64,000 nucleotides of DNA from JBICIG01 sp043101605 (GTDB taxonomy: Bacteria > Planctomycetota > Phycisphaerae > Phycisphaerales > UBA1924), in contig JBICIG010000106.1 in NCBI GenBank assembly GCA_043101605.1, forward strand, positions 39,748 through 103,747. Reading direction: 5' to 3'. This document shows, one piece after another, positions 1 to 7,798 of this stretch. The notes under the pieces are model-generated. The model saw nothing but the letters and a program-made list of their open reading frames with translations. It was not told where the DNA came from and made no database searches. The translations under genes were made by a program, and so were the position numbers. Each line of letters opens with the position of its first letter. Position 1 is the first letter of the stretch.

Positions 1-1645
1 ATCGGTGACCGAAAGCCTGGCGCAGGACGATCTTGGTATCGAGTTCGCGTTCGACCGTCGCGACGCCGCCGGCTCCGGCGATCTCCAGCGTTCGCACGCG
101 GATGAGATGTTCCATGGGAAGCGAACAGGCGAGGCGTGCGACCGCGATATCGGCAAACGGCGTGCGGCCCTCGACGCCGGCGAGCATCATCGCGGTGTCG
201 AGCCGCTGGAGCAGCCCGGCGAGGTTGATCCGCTGCTGGAACGCGAGGTGTCGGCAGAGCGGGTGGGCCTCGTCGAGTCCTTCCGCGGCCGCCCGGAACT
301 CCGCCCGCCAGGTCTCGACCAGCGATTCGTCACCGTCGGCGGCCTGCAGCACGCCGGGGTTGAGCACGGCGGGCTTGGCGCCGCGGGCGATCCACGCGTT
401 CGCGTCGAGTTGGAAGAGCCCGGGGTCTGCGTCGCCCTGTTCGATGTGGTCGAGCGCCGTGAGCAGGGGCCCGGCGTAGCCCGCGAAGAGCTCGTCGGCT
501 CCTTCTCCCGAGAGCGCGACGACCTGTCCCTGCGCGCGCAGGGCGGATGCCACGGCGTGGATCGCGGTCTCGTTGGGCGTGCTCAGGGGCGTGCGCACCT
601 GCGCGACCAGCGATCGCCAGAGATCGAGAAACGAACCCGCGTCGAGCGTGACGGTCGTGTGCTGCGCGCCCAGGTCGGTCGCGACACGCCGGGCCCAGGT
701 CAGGTCGCTCGACTCGAACTGGTCCGGGTCCGGGGCGGCTCCGGCGGCGAAGCTCCGGATCGGGCCGGCGGCTTCGGTCGCGATGCCCGCGATGATGGAA
801 CTGTCGAGCCCCCCCGAGAGCAGCGTGCAGACCGGGACATCCGACCGGAGGTGGGCCCGGACCGAGTCCTCGACCGTCTCACGCGTCGCGGCGCGAGCGT
901 CGGCGGCCGTCGCGAAGCAGTCGCCCGCTCCGAGGCCGAGCGATCCGATCGGGTAATGGGTGCGGCGGAGCGCCGGGGCACTGTCGCGGAGGTCGACGCG
1001 GATCCACTCGCCCGGGCGGACGACTTCGATGCCCTCGAAGAGGGTCTGGCGGCCCATGGTCGTGCGGATGGTCGTCAGATAGGCGCTGATAGCACGGTAG
1101 TTCGGCTGGGTGCGCACGCCCGGGTGGCGGAGGATCGAGCGCGGCTCGCTCGCGAAGATGAGGGTCGGGCCGTCGGCGGTGAGCCCCTGCCAGAGGTAGA
1201 GGGGCTTGATGCCCAGGGGATCGCGGGCCAGGAGCAGACGCTGGCTCGCCGGGTCGTAGTGGGCGAATGCGTACATCCCGCGGAGGCGGCGGGCGGCTTG
1301 TTCGCCCCAGGCGTCGAGGGCGTGCTGGAGGGTCTCGGTGTCGCAGCCGGTCGAGCAGCGGCGGCCCTCGCGGGCGAGTGCTCGGCGGAGTTCGGGGTCG
1401 TTGTAGAGTTCGCCGTTGTAGACAAGCACCGAGCCCGAATGGGGCGAGACCATCGGCTGGTGACCGGCGGGGGAGGGGTCGAGCACGGCCAGGCGTCGGT
1501 GGGCGAGAGCGAGGAAGCGGTTGCGCCACAGCCCGCTGCCGTCGGGTCCGCGGTGGGCGAGTTCATCGCGCATCGCGATGAGCGATGGGTCGTCGATCGA
1601 GAGCGATCGGGCAGTGCTGGTGACGACGCCGACGAAGCCGCACAT
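1..1645 (-). CDS. asnB: Asparagine synthase (glutamine-hydrolysing), C-terminus beyond window
   Basis: Converts aspartate to asparagine using glutamine and ATP in the cytoplasm. Translation from ATG at 1645 begins MCGFVGVV, so Cys2 becomes the N-terminal nucleophile of a class II glutamine amidotransferase. The glutaminase signatures RGPDG and YNGELYN follow. The synthetase domain carries the ATP-binding motif SGGLDSS near residue 275 and a later SGEGADELFAGY motif. About 548 residues are visible and no stop is reached before base 1, so roughly the last 60-100 residues are missing. The high-scoring frame on the opposite strand is a shadow of this gene. An asparagine synthase-like enzyme acting on another substrate is possible, because planctomycetes often carry several. 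Confidence 0.93.
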   Translation of the reverse strand, partial: MCGFVGVVTSTARSLSIDDPSLIAMRDELAHRGPDGSGLWRNRFLALAHRRLAVLDPSPAGHQPMVSPHSGSVLVYNGELYNDPELRRALAREGRRCSTGCDTETLQHALDAWGEQAARRLRGMYAFAHYDPASQRLLLARDPLGIKPLYLWQGLTADGPTLIFASEPRSILRHPGVRTQPNYRAISAYLTTIRTTMGRQTLFEGIEVVRPGEWIRVDLRDSAPALRRTHYPIGSLGLGAGDCFATAADARAATRETVEDSVRAHLRSDVPVCTLLSGGLDSSIIAGIATEAAGPIRSFAAGAAPDPDQFESSDLTWARRVATDLGAQHTTVTLDAGSFLDLWRSLVAQVRTPLSTPNETAIHAVASALRAQGQVVALSGEGADELFAGYAGPLLTALDHIEQGDADPGLFQLDANAWIARGAKPAVLNPGVLQAADGDESLVETWRAEFRAAAEGLDEAHPLCRHLAFQQRINLAGLLQRLDTAMMLAGVEGRTPFADIAVARLACSLPMEHLIRVRTLEIAGAGGVATVERELDTKIVLRQAFGHR

Positions 1646-1704
1646 GGGGGGAGTATCGGGCGGGGTGCTGCGGGGGCGTCAGATTCCGATGTCGCCGGTG
1701 CCGA

Positions 1705-2109
1705 TCAGACCCAGACCTGGACGATGAGGTTGGGCTCGGTGATCTTGCCCTTCCAGTCGCCGATGCTGGAGGTGACGAGTTTGACCTCGTACTGGGGGTG
1801 GGCGTCGAGCCACTCGTTGATCTGACTGTCGAGGTGGTGAAGCCCCTCGTCGGTCATCTTGCAGTGGAAGCTCTTGACATGGATCGCGCCCGTGCCGGTG
1901 GCGTTGGGAGTGCGGTTCCAGGTGTCCTCGTGCTTCTGGCCGAGCGCCTGCCCGAAGGCGCGGATCTTGGGAGAGCCGGCATCGAGCCTGGGGCCGGGTT
2001 GGATGACCGGCTCGGGCTTGCCTCCGACGGGGATGGACGACTCGCTGTCGGGACCGAACGAAGGTGGCCCGCCGGACTCGGGGCTGAGGAGAGGATGCGC
2101 GTGACGCAT
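1705..2109 (-). CDS. Conserved small protein of unknown function
   Basis: A 134-residue protein with no signal peptide. The N-terminal half is rich in Pro, Gly and Ser and looks disordered. The last 60 residues are compact (pattern HVKSFHCKMTDEGL then INEWLDAHP then LIVQVWV) and look like a small alpha/beta domain. I recall similar short C-terminal domains in planctomycete hypothetical proteins but know no function. ATG 2109 is preceded by a G-rich stretch that could serve as ribosome binding site. It lies 59 bases upstream of asnB on the same strand, so the two may be co-transcribed. A shorter start inside the disordered half cannot be excluded. Confidence 0.7.
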   Translation of the reverse strand: MRHAHPLLSPESGGPPSFGPDSESSIPVGGKPEPVIQPGPRLDAGSPKIRAFGQALGQKHEDTWNRTPNATGTGAIHVKSFHCKMTDEGLHHLDSQINEWLDAHPQYEVKLVTSSIGDWKGKITEPNLIVQVWV

Positions 2110-2182
2110 GAAACCCCCTTCGTGGCTTGAGTTCCGGGGAGACTACCAGATGCCGACCCGATTTGCGAGTTCGGAATCCGAG

Positions 2183-2557
2183 TCAGCCGCGCTCGATGCT
2201 CCAGCCGGCGGCGTGGGGACGGGCGAGGATGGCTCCGCTCCAGGCGTCGAACTCGATCCGGGCCTTGAGCAGATCGGGCTCGTTGCGCAGGACTTCGCAC
2301 CGGCCGCGGGCGACGCGGGTGACGGTGCCGCGATCGCCAGAGACCGGGCCCTGGTGGGAGAGGTAGAACGCGCGGTGGTCGGGCAGGCGTTCGGCCTCGA
2401 AGCGGGTCCAGTCGGGGGTGTCGGGCCGCCGGGCGAGACGAAAGGTGATGAGTCGGTGTTCGCGGGAGCCGCCGGGGTCGAGCAGCCAGTCGTAGTGCGA
2501 GGGCCCGAGGGGGTGATCGTCGGGGAATTGATGGTGGAGAACGACGGTAGGGAGCAT
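2183..2557 (-). CDS. Small protein resembling the LigD 3'-phosphoesterase domain
   Basis: A 124-residue protein starting MLPTVVLHHQ at ATG 2557. The frame runs further upstream, but there it overlaps the opposite-strand lipoprotein gene, so the internal ATG is preferred. It contains HYDWLLDPG near residue 21 and a later YLSHQGPVSGDRGTV stretch. Spacing and pattern recall the HYDFRLE and 'DYGDFEG..G.YG.G' signatures of the phosphoesterase domain in bacterial DNA ligase D, in shortened form. This is a resemblance by eye only. It could be a diverged or inactive relative. It is divergent from the TPR lipoprotein gene across about 96 bases. Confidence 0.6.
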   Translation of the reverse strand: MLPTVVLHHQFPDDHPLGPSHYDWLLDPGGSREHRLITFRLARRPDTPDWTRFEAERLPDHRAFYLSHQGPVSGDRGTVTRVARGRCEVLRNEPDLLKARIEFDAWSGAILARPHAAGWSIERG

Positions 2558-2653
2558 GCCGGGGCCTGTCGGTTCGGAACGGGGTGAAGCGGCGGCGGTA
2601 GGATACGGGCCGGTCGGGAGCGGCCGGGTTGACCTTCGGATGGAGCCGAAACC

Positions 2654-3355
2654 ATGCAGACGCAGCGGAACCCTCGGGCGATTCGTTTCCTGGCCGGCGC
2701 GGTGCTGATCGGTGCCGGCATGCTGGTGGTGGGCGGGTGCAACTCGCAGCGGCCGCTGGGCGTGGTGCGGGCTTCGGGGAACGATGCCTACGCGGCGGGC
2801 GACTTCCAGCAGGCCGAGGCCGAGTTCCGCGAGGTCGTCGAGCGGCATCGCGAGAGTTCGCTGGCGCGGTACGACCTGGCGCGCACGCTGAGTGCGCGCG
2901 GCCAGCACGCCGCCGCGGCGGACGAACTCGAAATCGCGATGCGGATCAGCCCGAACACGCGTCTCTACGCCGACGCGTACGCCGAGGAGCTTTACCGGGC
3001 GGGTCGGGGCGAGGAACTGGATGTGTTCCTCCGGCTGCGCACGACCAACTACGGTCGCCCGGCGGACTATCTGCGGCTGGCGAAGTACTCAGAGGCGCTC
3101 GGGAGCCCGGATGAGGCGCACGAGGCGTACCTGCGGGCGGCGGCGGTGGACGGTGGGACCGAGGTCGAGCCTCAACTGGCCCTGGCCGACTTCTACCGGC
3201 GGATCGGCGACGAGGGCGCGGAACTGCGGCGGCTGCGGGCGGTGCTCTATCTCGACCCCGAGAACGAGATCGCGGCGGCGCGGCTGCGGGAGATGGGGCA
3301 GGTGCCCGGCCCGACGCTGGCGAAGGCCCCGCCGGAACTTGATATTCAGGACTGA
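2654..3355 (+). CDS. TPR-repeat lipoprotein
   Basis: A 233-residue lipoprotein. A basic N-terminus and a hydrophobic stretch end in the lipobox VGGC with lipidated Cys29. The mature part is helical with at least three tetratricopeptide-like units: around residues 40-75 (GNDAYAAGDFQQAEAEFREVV), 75-105 (LARTLSARGQHAAAADELEIAM) and 175-210 (LADFYRRIGDEGAELRRLRAVLYLDPEN). Such proteins act as scaffolds at the membrane; no partner is evident here. It ends with DIQD just before a hairpin at 3397-3419 and the promoter of the next gene, so it is probably a single-gene unit. Confidence 0.85.
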   Translation: MQTQRNPRAIRFLAGAVLIGAGMLVVGGCNSQRPLGVVRASGNDAYAAGDFQQAEAEFREVVERHRESSLARYDLARTLSARGQHAAAADELEIAMRISPNTRLYADAYAEELYRAGRGEELDVFLRLRTTNYGRPADYLRLAKYSEALGSPDEAHEAYLRAAAVDGGTEVEPQLALADFYRRIGDEGAELRRLRAVLYLDPENEIAAARLREMGQVPGPTLAKAPPELDIQD

Positions 3356-3396
3356 TGAGTCGCCAATAGGGCGGTTAGCGGCGTTGCGGAACTGAG

Positions 3397-3419
3397 GACG
3401 GCGATTTGACCTCGCCGTC
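3397..3419. repeat. Inverted repeat between TPR lipoprotein and ArsR-methyltransferase genes
   Basis: Arms GACGGCGA (3397-3404) and TCGCCGTC (3412-3419) are exact inverted repeats around a 7-base loop that contains the proposed -35 box. It may terminate the upstream lipoprotein transcript, although no T-run follows, or be a second regulator site. Confidence 0.5.
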
Positions 3420-3446
3420 GGGGCTTGTACACTTCATCCGGATGAA
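3406..3446 (+). promoter_or_regulatory. Promoter and palindromic operator of the ArsR-methyltransferase gene
   Basis: A sigma-70-like promoter is readable: TTGACC at 3406-3411, a 16-base spacer, TACACT at 3428-3433. The perfect 14-bp palindrome TTCATCCGGATGAA occupies 3433-3446, exactly where transcription would start and four bases before the ATG at 3450. GGATGAA is then repeated into the start codon. A palindrome here is a natural binding site for a dimeric ArsR-type repressor, implying autoregulation. Confidence 0.55.
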
Positions 3447-3449
3447 CGG

Positions 3450-4424
3450 ATGAAAGTCGCCGCCAAGTCCATCTCGATCGCCGACCGGCTCGCGGAACTG
3501 AGCGACCTGATCCGGCTCCGGCTGCTTCGGCTGCTGGAGAAGGAGCAGTTGTCGGTGGGCGAGTGCGCCAAGGTGCTTCAGTTGCCGCAGTCGACCTCAA
3601 GTCGGCATCTCAAGACGCTGGCCGAGGGCGGGTGGTTGCAGCGACAGTCGGTCGGTACGGCGACCTTCTACCGCGTGTCGCTGGATGATCTCGCGCCGGA
3701 GTTGAGGGCGCTCTGGGCGGCGACGCGGGATGCGCTGGCGGGGTCGCGTGAGTTCGAGGAGGACGATCGGCGCTTGCAGGTCGTCCTGGCCGAGCGGGCC
3801 GAGGACAGCCTGTCGTACTTCGGGCGGCTGGCGGGTGAGTGGGACGCGGTCCGGCAGACGCTGTTCGGCTCGACTTTCACGAGCGAGGCGCTGCACTCGT
3901 TGATCCCGCCGCGGTGGCATGTCGCCGACCTCGGGTGCGGGACGGGCAACGCGGTGGTGCACCTGGCGCCGGTGGTCGAGCGAGTGATCGGTGTGGACCA
4001 GTCGCCGCCGATGCTCAAGGCGGCGCAGAAGCGACTCCGGGGCCATCGGAATGTCGAATGGCGCGAGGGGGAGCTCGATGAACTCCCGCTGGGCGACCGC
4101 GAGGTCGACGCGGTGTCGTGCTTCCTGGTGCTGCACCACCTGCCGGAGATCGACCCGGCGCTGTCGGAGATGCGGCGGGTGCTGCGGACCGAGCGTGGGG
4201 GCGGCGTGGCGCTGATCGTCGACATGTACGCGCACGATCGCTCGGAGTACCGGCAGAGCATGGGGCATCAGCACCTGGGGTTCGGCGAGGAGGAACTGGC
4301 CGGCCGGCTCAAAGTGGCGGGTTTCGACGCGGTGCGGTTCCGCCCGGTGCGGAGCGCGCCGGGGAGCGAGGGCCCCGGGCTGTTCGCGGCGGTCGCGACC
4401 GTGAAGGGATCGGCGTTTGGATGA
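3450..4424 (+). CDS. ArsR-family regulator fused to SAM-dependent methyltransferase
   Basis: A 324-residue two-domain protein. Residues 5-95 form a winged helix of the ArsR type (SVGECAKVLQLPQSTSSRHLKTLAEGGWL). The metal-binding Cys pair of arsenic or zinc sensors is absent, so metal sensing is unlikely. Residues about 115-320 are a class I methyltransferase with the SAM-binding motif VADLGCGTGN and the later VSCFLVLHHL. It sits just upstream of ahcY and metF. ArsR-methyltransferase fusions beside methionine-cycle genes are known in other phyla, and an ArsR protein (SahR) controls SAH recycling in Desulfovibrio. I infer that this one represses the methyl cycle and senses SAM or SAH in its C-terminal domain. 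Whether that domain still methylates anything is unknown. Confidence 0.88.
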   Translation: MKVAAKSISIADRLAELSDLIRLRLLRLLEKEQLSVGECAKVLQLPQSTSSRHLKTLAEGGWLQRQSVGTATFYRVSLDDLAPELRALWAATRDALAGSREFEEDDRRLQVVLAERAEDSLSYFGRLAGEWDAVRQTLFGSTFTSEALHSLIPPRWHVADLGCGTGNAVVHLAPVVERVIGVDQSPPMLKAAQKRLRGHRNVEWREGELDELPLGDREVDAVSCFLVLHHLPEIDPALSEMRRVLRTERGGGVALIVDMYAHDRSEYRQSMGHQHLGFGEEELAGRLKVAGFDAVRFRPVRSAPGSEGPGLFAAVATVKGSAFG

Positions 4425-4526
4425 ATGTCGGGGCTGCGTTTGAGACCCGGCGACGGAGCGAAGAAGAGCAGTTCTTGGCAGAGCATGGATCGTTCGAGAT
4501 AGACCTTTGACAGAACGGAGCAGAGT

Positions 4527-6011
4527 GTGACCAGCATTGCAACGAATCCGAAATCGGCGGCCGGTGGCGTGGAGGCTCTTCCCTACAAGGTGAAGGACCT
4601 GTCGCTGGCCGAGTCTGGGCGGAACGAGATCCGCCTGGCCGAGCACGAGATGCCGGGCCTGATGGCGGTGCGCCGCGAGTACGGGGCGTCGAAGCCGCTG
4701 AAGGGGGCGAGGATCGCGGGCAGCCTGCACATGACGGTGCAGACCGCGGTGCTCATCGAGACGCTCGTGGAACTCGGCGCCGAGGTGCGCTGGGCGTCAT
4801 GCAACATCTTCTCGACGGCCGACAACGCGGCGGCGGCGGTGGTCGTCGGTCGCGACGGGACGCCGGACGACCCCAAGGGCGTGCCGGTGTTCGCGTGGAA
4901 GGGCGAGACGCTCGCCGAGTACTGGTGGTGCACCAAGCAGATCCTGACCTGGCCGGACGGCGAGGGTCCGAACATGATTCTCGACGACGGCGGGGACGCG
5001 ACGCTGCTCGTGCACATGGGCGTCGACTGCGAGAAGACCGGAAAGGTTCCCGAGTTCGACCCCGAGAATGATTCTGGCGAGTACGGCGAGATCCTCAAGC
5101 TCCTGAAGAAGACACTCGCCGAGGAGCCCGGGTTCTTCGGGAAGATCGCCGAGCAGATCAAGGGCGTGACCGAGGAGACGACGACGGGCGTGCACCGGCT
5201 GTACCAGTTCGCCGAGCAGGGCAAGTTGCTGTTCCCGGCGATCAATGTCAACGACTCGGTGACCAAGAGCAAGTTCGACAACATCTACGGCTGTCGCCAC
5301 TCGCTGATCGATGGTCTGAACCGGGCGACCGATGTGATGCTCAGCGGCAAGGTCGCGGTGGTGTGCGGGTACGGGGATGTGGGCAAGGGCTGCGTGCAGT
5401 CGCTGCGTGGGCAGGGCTGCCGCGTGCTCGTGACCGAGATCGACCCGATCTGCGCGCTTCAGGCGGCGATGGAGGGTCTTGAGGTGGTCCGGCTGGAGGA
5501 TGTGGTCGAGACGGCCGACATCTTCATCACCGCGACGGGCAACCGTGACATCATCACGGTCGACCACATGAAGCGGATGAAGAACAAGGCGATCATCGGC
5601 AACATCGGGCACTTCGACAACGAGATCCAGATGGAGCCGCTGGCGAAGGTGCCGGGCATCAAGCGTGTGAACATCAAGCCGCAGTACGACGAGTGGGAGT
5701 TCCCCGAGGGCAAGAGCATCCTGGTGCTCGCCGAGGGTCGCCTGCTGAATCTCGGGTGCGCGACGGGTCACCCCAGCTTCGTGATGAGCGCGAGCTTCAC
5801 GAACCAGGTGATCGCGCAGATCGAGCTGTTCCAGCGGACCAACGAGTACGAGCACAAGGTATATGTGCTTCCCAAGCATCTCGATGAGAAGGTCGCGAGG
5901 CTGCACCTGGGGCACCTGGGCGTGAAGCTGACCGAGCTGTCGCCCAAGCAGGCCGCCTACATCGGCGTGCCGGTCAACGGGCCTTACAAGCCCGAGCACT
6001 ACCGCTATTGA
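4527..6011 (+). CDS. ahcY: Adenosylhomocysteinase (S-adenosylhomocysteine hydrolase)
   Basis: Reversibly hydrolyses S-adenosylhomocysteine to adenosine and homocysteine, removing the inhibitory product of SAM-dependent methylation. The 494-residue protein shows the substrate-binding N-terminal part (GSLHMTVQTAVLIETL), the NAD-binding GYGDVGKGC motif and the conserved C-terminal end KPEHYRY. The length includes the insertion usual in bacterial enzymes of about 470-495 residues. The start is a GTG preceded by GGAG at suitable distance; no nearby in-frame ATG fits better. The gene lies 102 bases after the ArsR-methyltransferase fusion and 78 before metF, so the three are probably one regulated unit. 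No SAH riboswitch-like element is visible upstream. Confidence 0.97.
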   Translation: MTSIATNPKSAAGGVEALPYKVKDLSLAESGRNEIRLAEHEMPGLMAVRREYGASKPLKGARIAGSLHMTVQTAVLIETLVELGAEVRWASCNIFSTADNAAAAVVVGRDGTPDDPKGVPVFAWKGETLAEYWWCTKQILTWPDGEGPNMILDDGGDATLLVHMGVDCEKTGKVPEFDPENDSGEYGEILKLLKKTLAEEPGFFGKIAEQIKGVTEETTTGVHRLYQFAEQGKLLFPAINVNDSVTKSKFDNIYGCRHSLIDGLNRATDVMLSGKVAVVCGYGDVGKGCVQSLRGQGCRVLVTEIDPICALQAAMEGLEVVRLEDVVETADIFITATGNRDIITVDHMKRMKNKAIIGNIGHFDNEIQMEPLAKVPGIKRVNIKPQYDEWEFPEGKSILVLAEGRLLNLGCATGHPSFVMSASFTNQVIAQIELFQRTNEYEHKVYVLPKHLDEKVARLHLGHLGVKLTELSPKQAAYIGVPVNGPYKPEHYRY

Positions 6012-6089
6012 TTCGCGGATTCACCCGGGCGGCGCGACCGCGGCGTCCGGGCATTTGCTCAGCAGGGTCGGCGAGCACGGGAGGTCAGG

Positions 6090-7016
6090 ATGCACCTTCG
6101 GGATATCTGGACACGGCACGAGCGATCGTTCTCCTTCGAGTTCTTCCCGCCCAAGGGCGAGCAGGACGCCGAGGCGCTGGTGTCGTCGATGCACGAGTTC
6201 TCGGAGCTGGAGCCGACCTTTGTTTCGGTGACCTACGGCGCGGGCGGTTCGACGCGCGAGCGGACGCACGATCTGGTGCTTCGAATCAAGAACGAGACGA
6301 CGCTGGCGCCGATGCCTCACCTGACCTGCGTCTGCCACGATGAGACCGAGATCCGGGACCTTCTGCGGCGATACGCCGAGGCGGGGATCACGAACATCAT
6401 GGCGTTGCGCGGCGACGAGCCGGCGGACTATGACGGCGCCAAGCCCGGCTCCTTTGCGTACGCGGCGGACCTTGTGCGGTGTATCCAGCGGTTCAATGAA
6501 TCGGGGGCGCACCCGGATCGGCGCGGCTTCGGCGTGGGCGTCGCTGGTTTTCCGGAGGGGCACCCGGGTTCCCCGAACCGGCTCGTCGAGATGGAACGGC
6601 TCAAGGCGAAGATCGACGCGGGGGCGGATGCGATCTTCACGCAGATGTTCTTCGACAACCGTGATCTGCTCGACTTCCGCGAGCGGTGCGAACTGGCGGG
6701 CATCCGCGTCCCGATCGTGGCGGGGATCATGCCGGTGACCTCGATCAAGGGGCTGCGGCGGATGGCTGAGCTTTCGGGCGGGACGCGGTTCCCGGCCAAG
6801 CTGCTGCGGGCGATCAGCCGGGCCGACGGAGATGCGGACGCGGTTCGTCGCGTGGGCATCCACTGGGCGACCGAGCAGTGCCTCGACCTGCTCGAGCACG
6901 GCGTGGCGGGGATCCACTTCTACACGCTGAACCGATCGACCGCGACGCGGGAGATCTACCGGACGCTCGGCGTGCGCTCCTCGGCGCAGCTGGCGATCAA
7001 CCGGTCGGTGGTGTGA
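6090..7016 (+). CDS. metF: 5,10-methylenetetrahydrofolate reductase
   Basis: Reduces 5,10-methylene-THF to 5-methyl-THF, the methyl donor for homocysteine remethylation to methionine. The 308-residue protein has the bacterial single-domain length. Visible motifs are the N-terminal FSFEFFPPKG, the FAD-site region ITNIMALRGDEP, and the TIM-barrel segment DAIFTQMFFD. A GGGAGG ribosome binding site precedes ATG 6090. With the adjacent ahcY it completes homocysteine formation and methyl-group supply; the methionine synthase itself is not in this window. Confidence 0.96.
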   Translation: MHLRDIWTRHERSFSFEFFPPKGEQDAEALVSSMHEFSELEPTFVSVTYGAGGSTRERTHDLVLRIKNETTLAPMPHLTCVCHDETEIRDLLRRYAEAGITNIMALRGDEPADYDGAKPGSFAYAADLVRCIQRFNESGAHPDRRGFGVGVAGFPEGHPGSPNRLVEMERLKAKIDAGADAIFTQMFFDNRDLLDFRERCELAGIRVPIVAGIMPVTSIKGLRRMAELSGGTRFPAKLLRAISRADGDADAVRRVGIHWATEQCLDLLEHGVAGIHFYTLNRSTATREIYRTLGVRSSAQLAINRSVV

Positions 7017-7033
7017 TCGAATCCTGAACGGGC

Positions 7034-7747
7034 TCAGACCGAGAAGACCCGGGCGAGGGGCGTGCGCGCGGCATCGACGAGGGCGCGGAACAGGTCGAGC
7101 CCGAGCGGGGCGAAGGGCGTTCGCTCGGGGTGCCATTGGACACCGACATGGAAGGGGCGATCGGGGTCGGCGAGGATCTCGATGACGCCGTCGGGAGCCC
7201 GCCCGGCGACGCGCAGGTGCCCCGGGTCGTCCACCGCCTGTCGGTGTCGGCTGCGGACCGCGCCCTCCGGAAAGCCCTGCGGATGGCAGGCGAAGGGCTC
7301 CTCGATGAGCACGGGGTGGTCGTGTTCCCAGTGATCGCCCGCTGAGGGGTGGGTGTCGGGGAGGTGCTGATTGAGGCGCCCGCCGGCGACCAGGGCCATC
7401 ATCTGCATTCCCAGGCAGATGCCGAGCAGCGGCAGGTCGGGGCGGTGCTGATCGAGCGCGCGCAGCAGGTCGGTCTCGTACTGCTGGCGGAGGTCGTGGA
7501 CGGGGATGGCGGCGGGGTGGGTCGGCTCGCCGAAGGGCTCGGTGCGGGGGTCGTCACCCCCGGCGAGGACGAGCCCGTCGATCGCGTCGAGATGATCGCG
7601 TGCCGCTTCGGGGAGCGGCGGGAGCTGCACGGGAATGCCTCCCGCGGCGTGGACGGCCTGCGCGTAGGGGAGGTAGCCGAACGAACGCGGGAAGAGGCGT
7701 TCTTCATCGATGTCGGTCGTGATGCCGATGAGCGGGCGGTTCACCAT
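7034..7747 (-). CDS. Class I glutamine amidotransferase-like hydrolase (PuuD family)
   Basis: A 237-residue protein of the gamma-glutamyl-gamma-aminobutyrate hydrolase family. It begins MVNRPLIGITTDIDE, the usual GIT start of peptidase C26 proteins, and has the catalytic Cys in GICLGMQ and the His-Glu pair in GVQWHPE. The family removes glutamate from gamma-glutamylated amines, as in putrescine breakdown, but no polyamine genes flank it, so the substrate is open. The frame runs far upstream; ATG 7747 is chosen because homology starts there and the upstream part overlaps the opposite-strand DUF4340 gene. It converges on metF with only 17 bases between stops. Confidence 0.88.
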   Translation of the reverse strand: MVNRPLIGITTDIDEERLFPRSFGYLPYAQAVHAAGGIPVQLPPLPEAARDHLDAIDGLVLAGGDDPRTEPFGEPTHPAAIPVHDLRQQYETDLLRALDQHRPDLPLLGICLGMQMMALVAGGRLNQHLPDTHPSAGDHWEHDHPVLIEEPFACHPQGFPEGAVRSRHRQAVDDPGHLRVAGRAPDGVIEILADPDRPFHVGVQWHPERTPFAPLGLDLFRALVDAARTPLARVFSV

Positions 7748-7798
7748 GGCGATGGTATCGAGTCGGTCGGATACGGTCGCGGGCTGTAAGATCCGCGC

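Noticed and set aside
5..1825. Long open frame on + (606 codons)
   Set aside because: It is antisense to asnB, whose MCGFVGVV start and SGGLDSS motif are clear. GC-rich codons leave opposite frames open.
4425..4526. SAH riboswitch before ahcY
   Set aside because: The 102-base gap shows no conserved-looking paired elements; control by the ArsR-type protein explains the context better.
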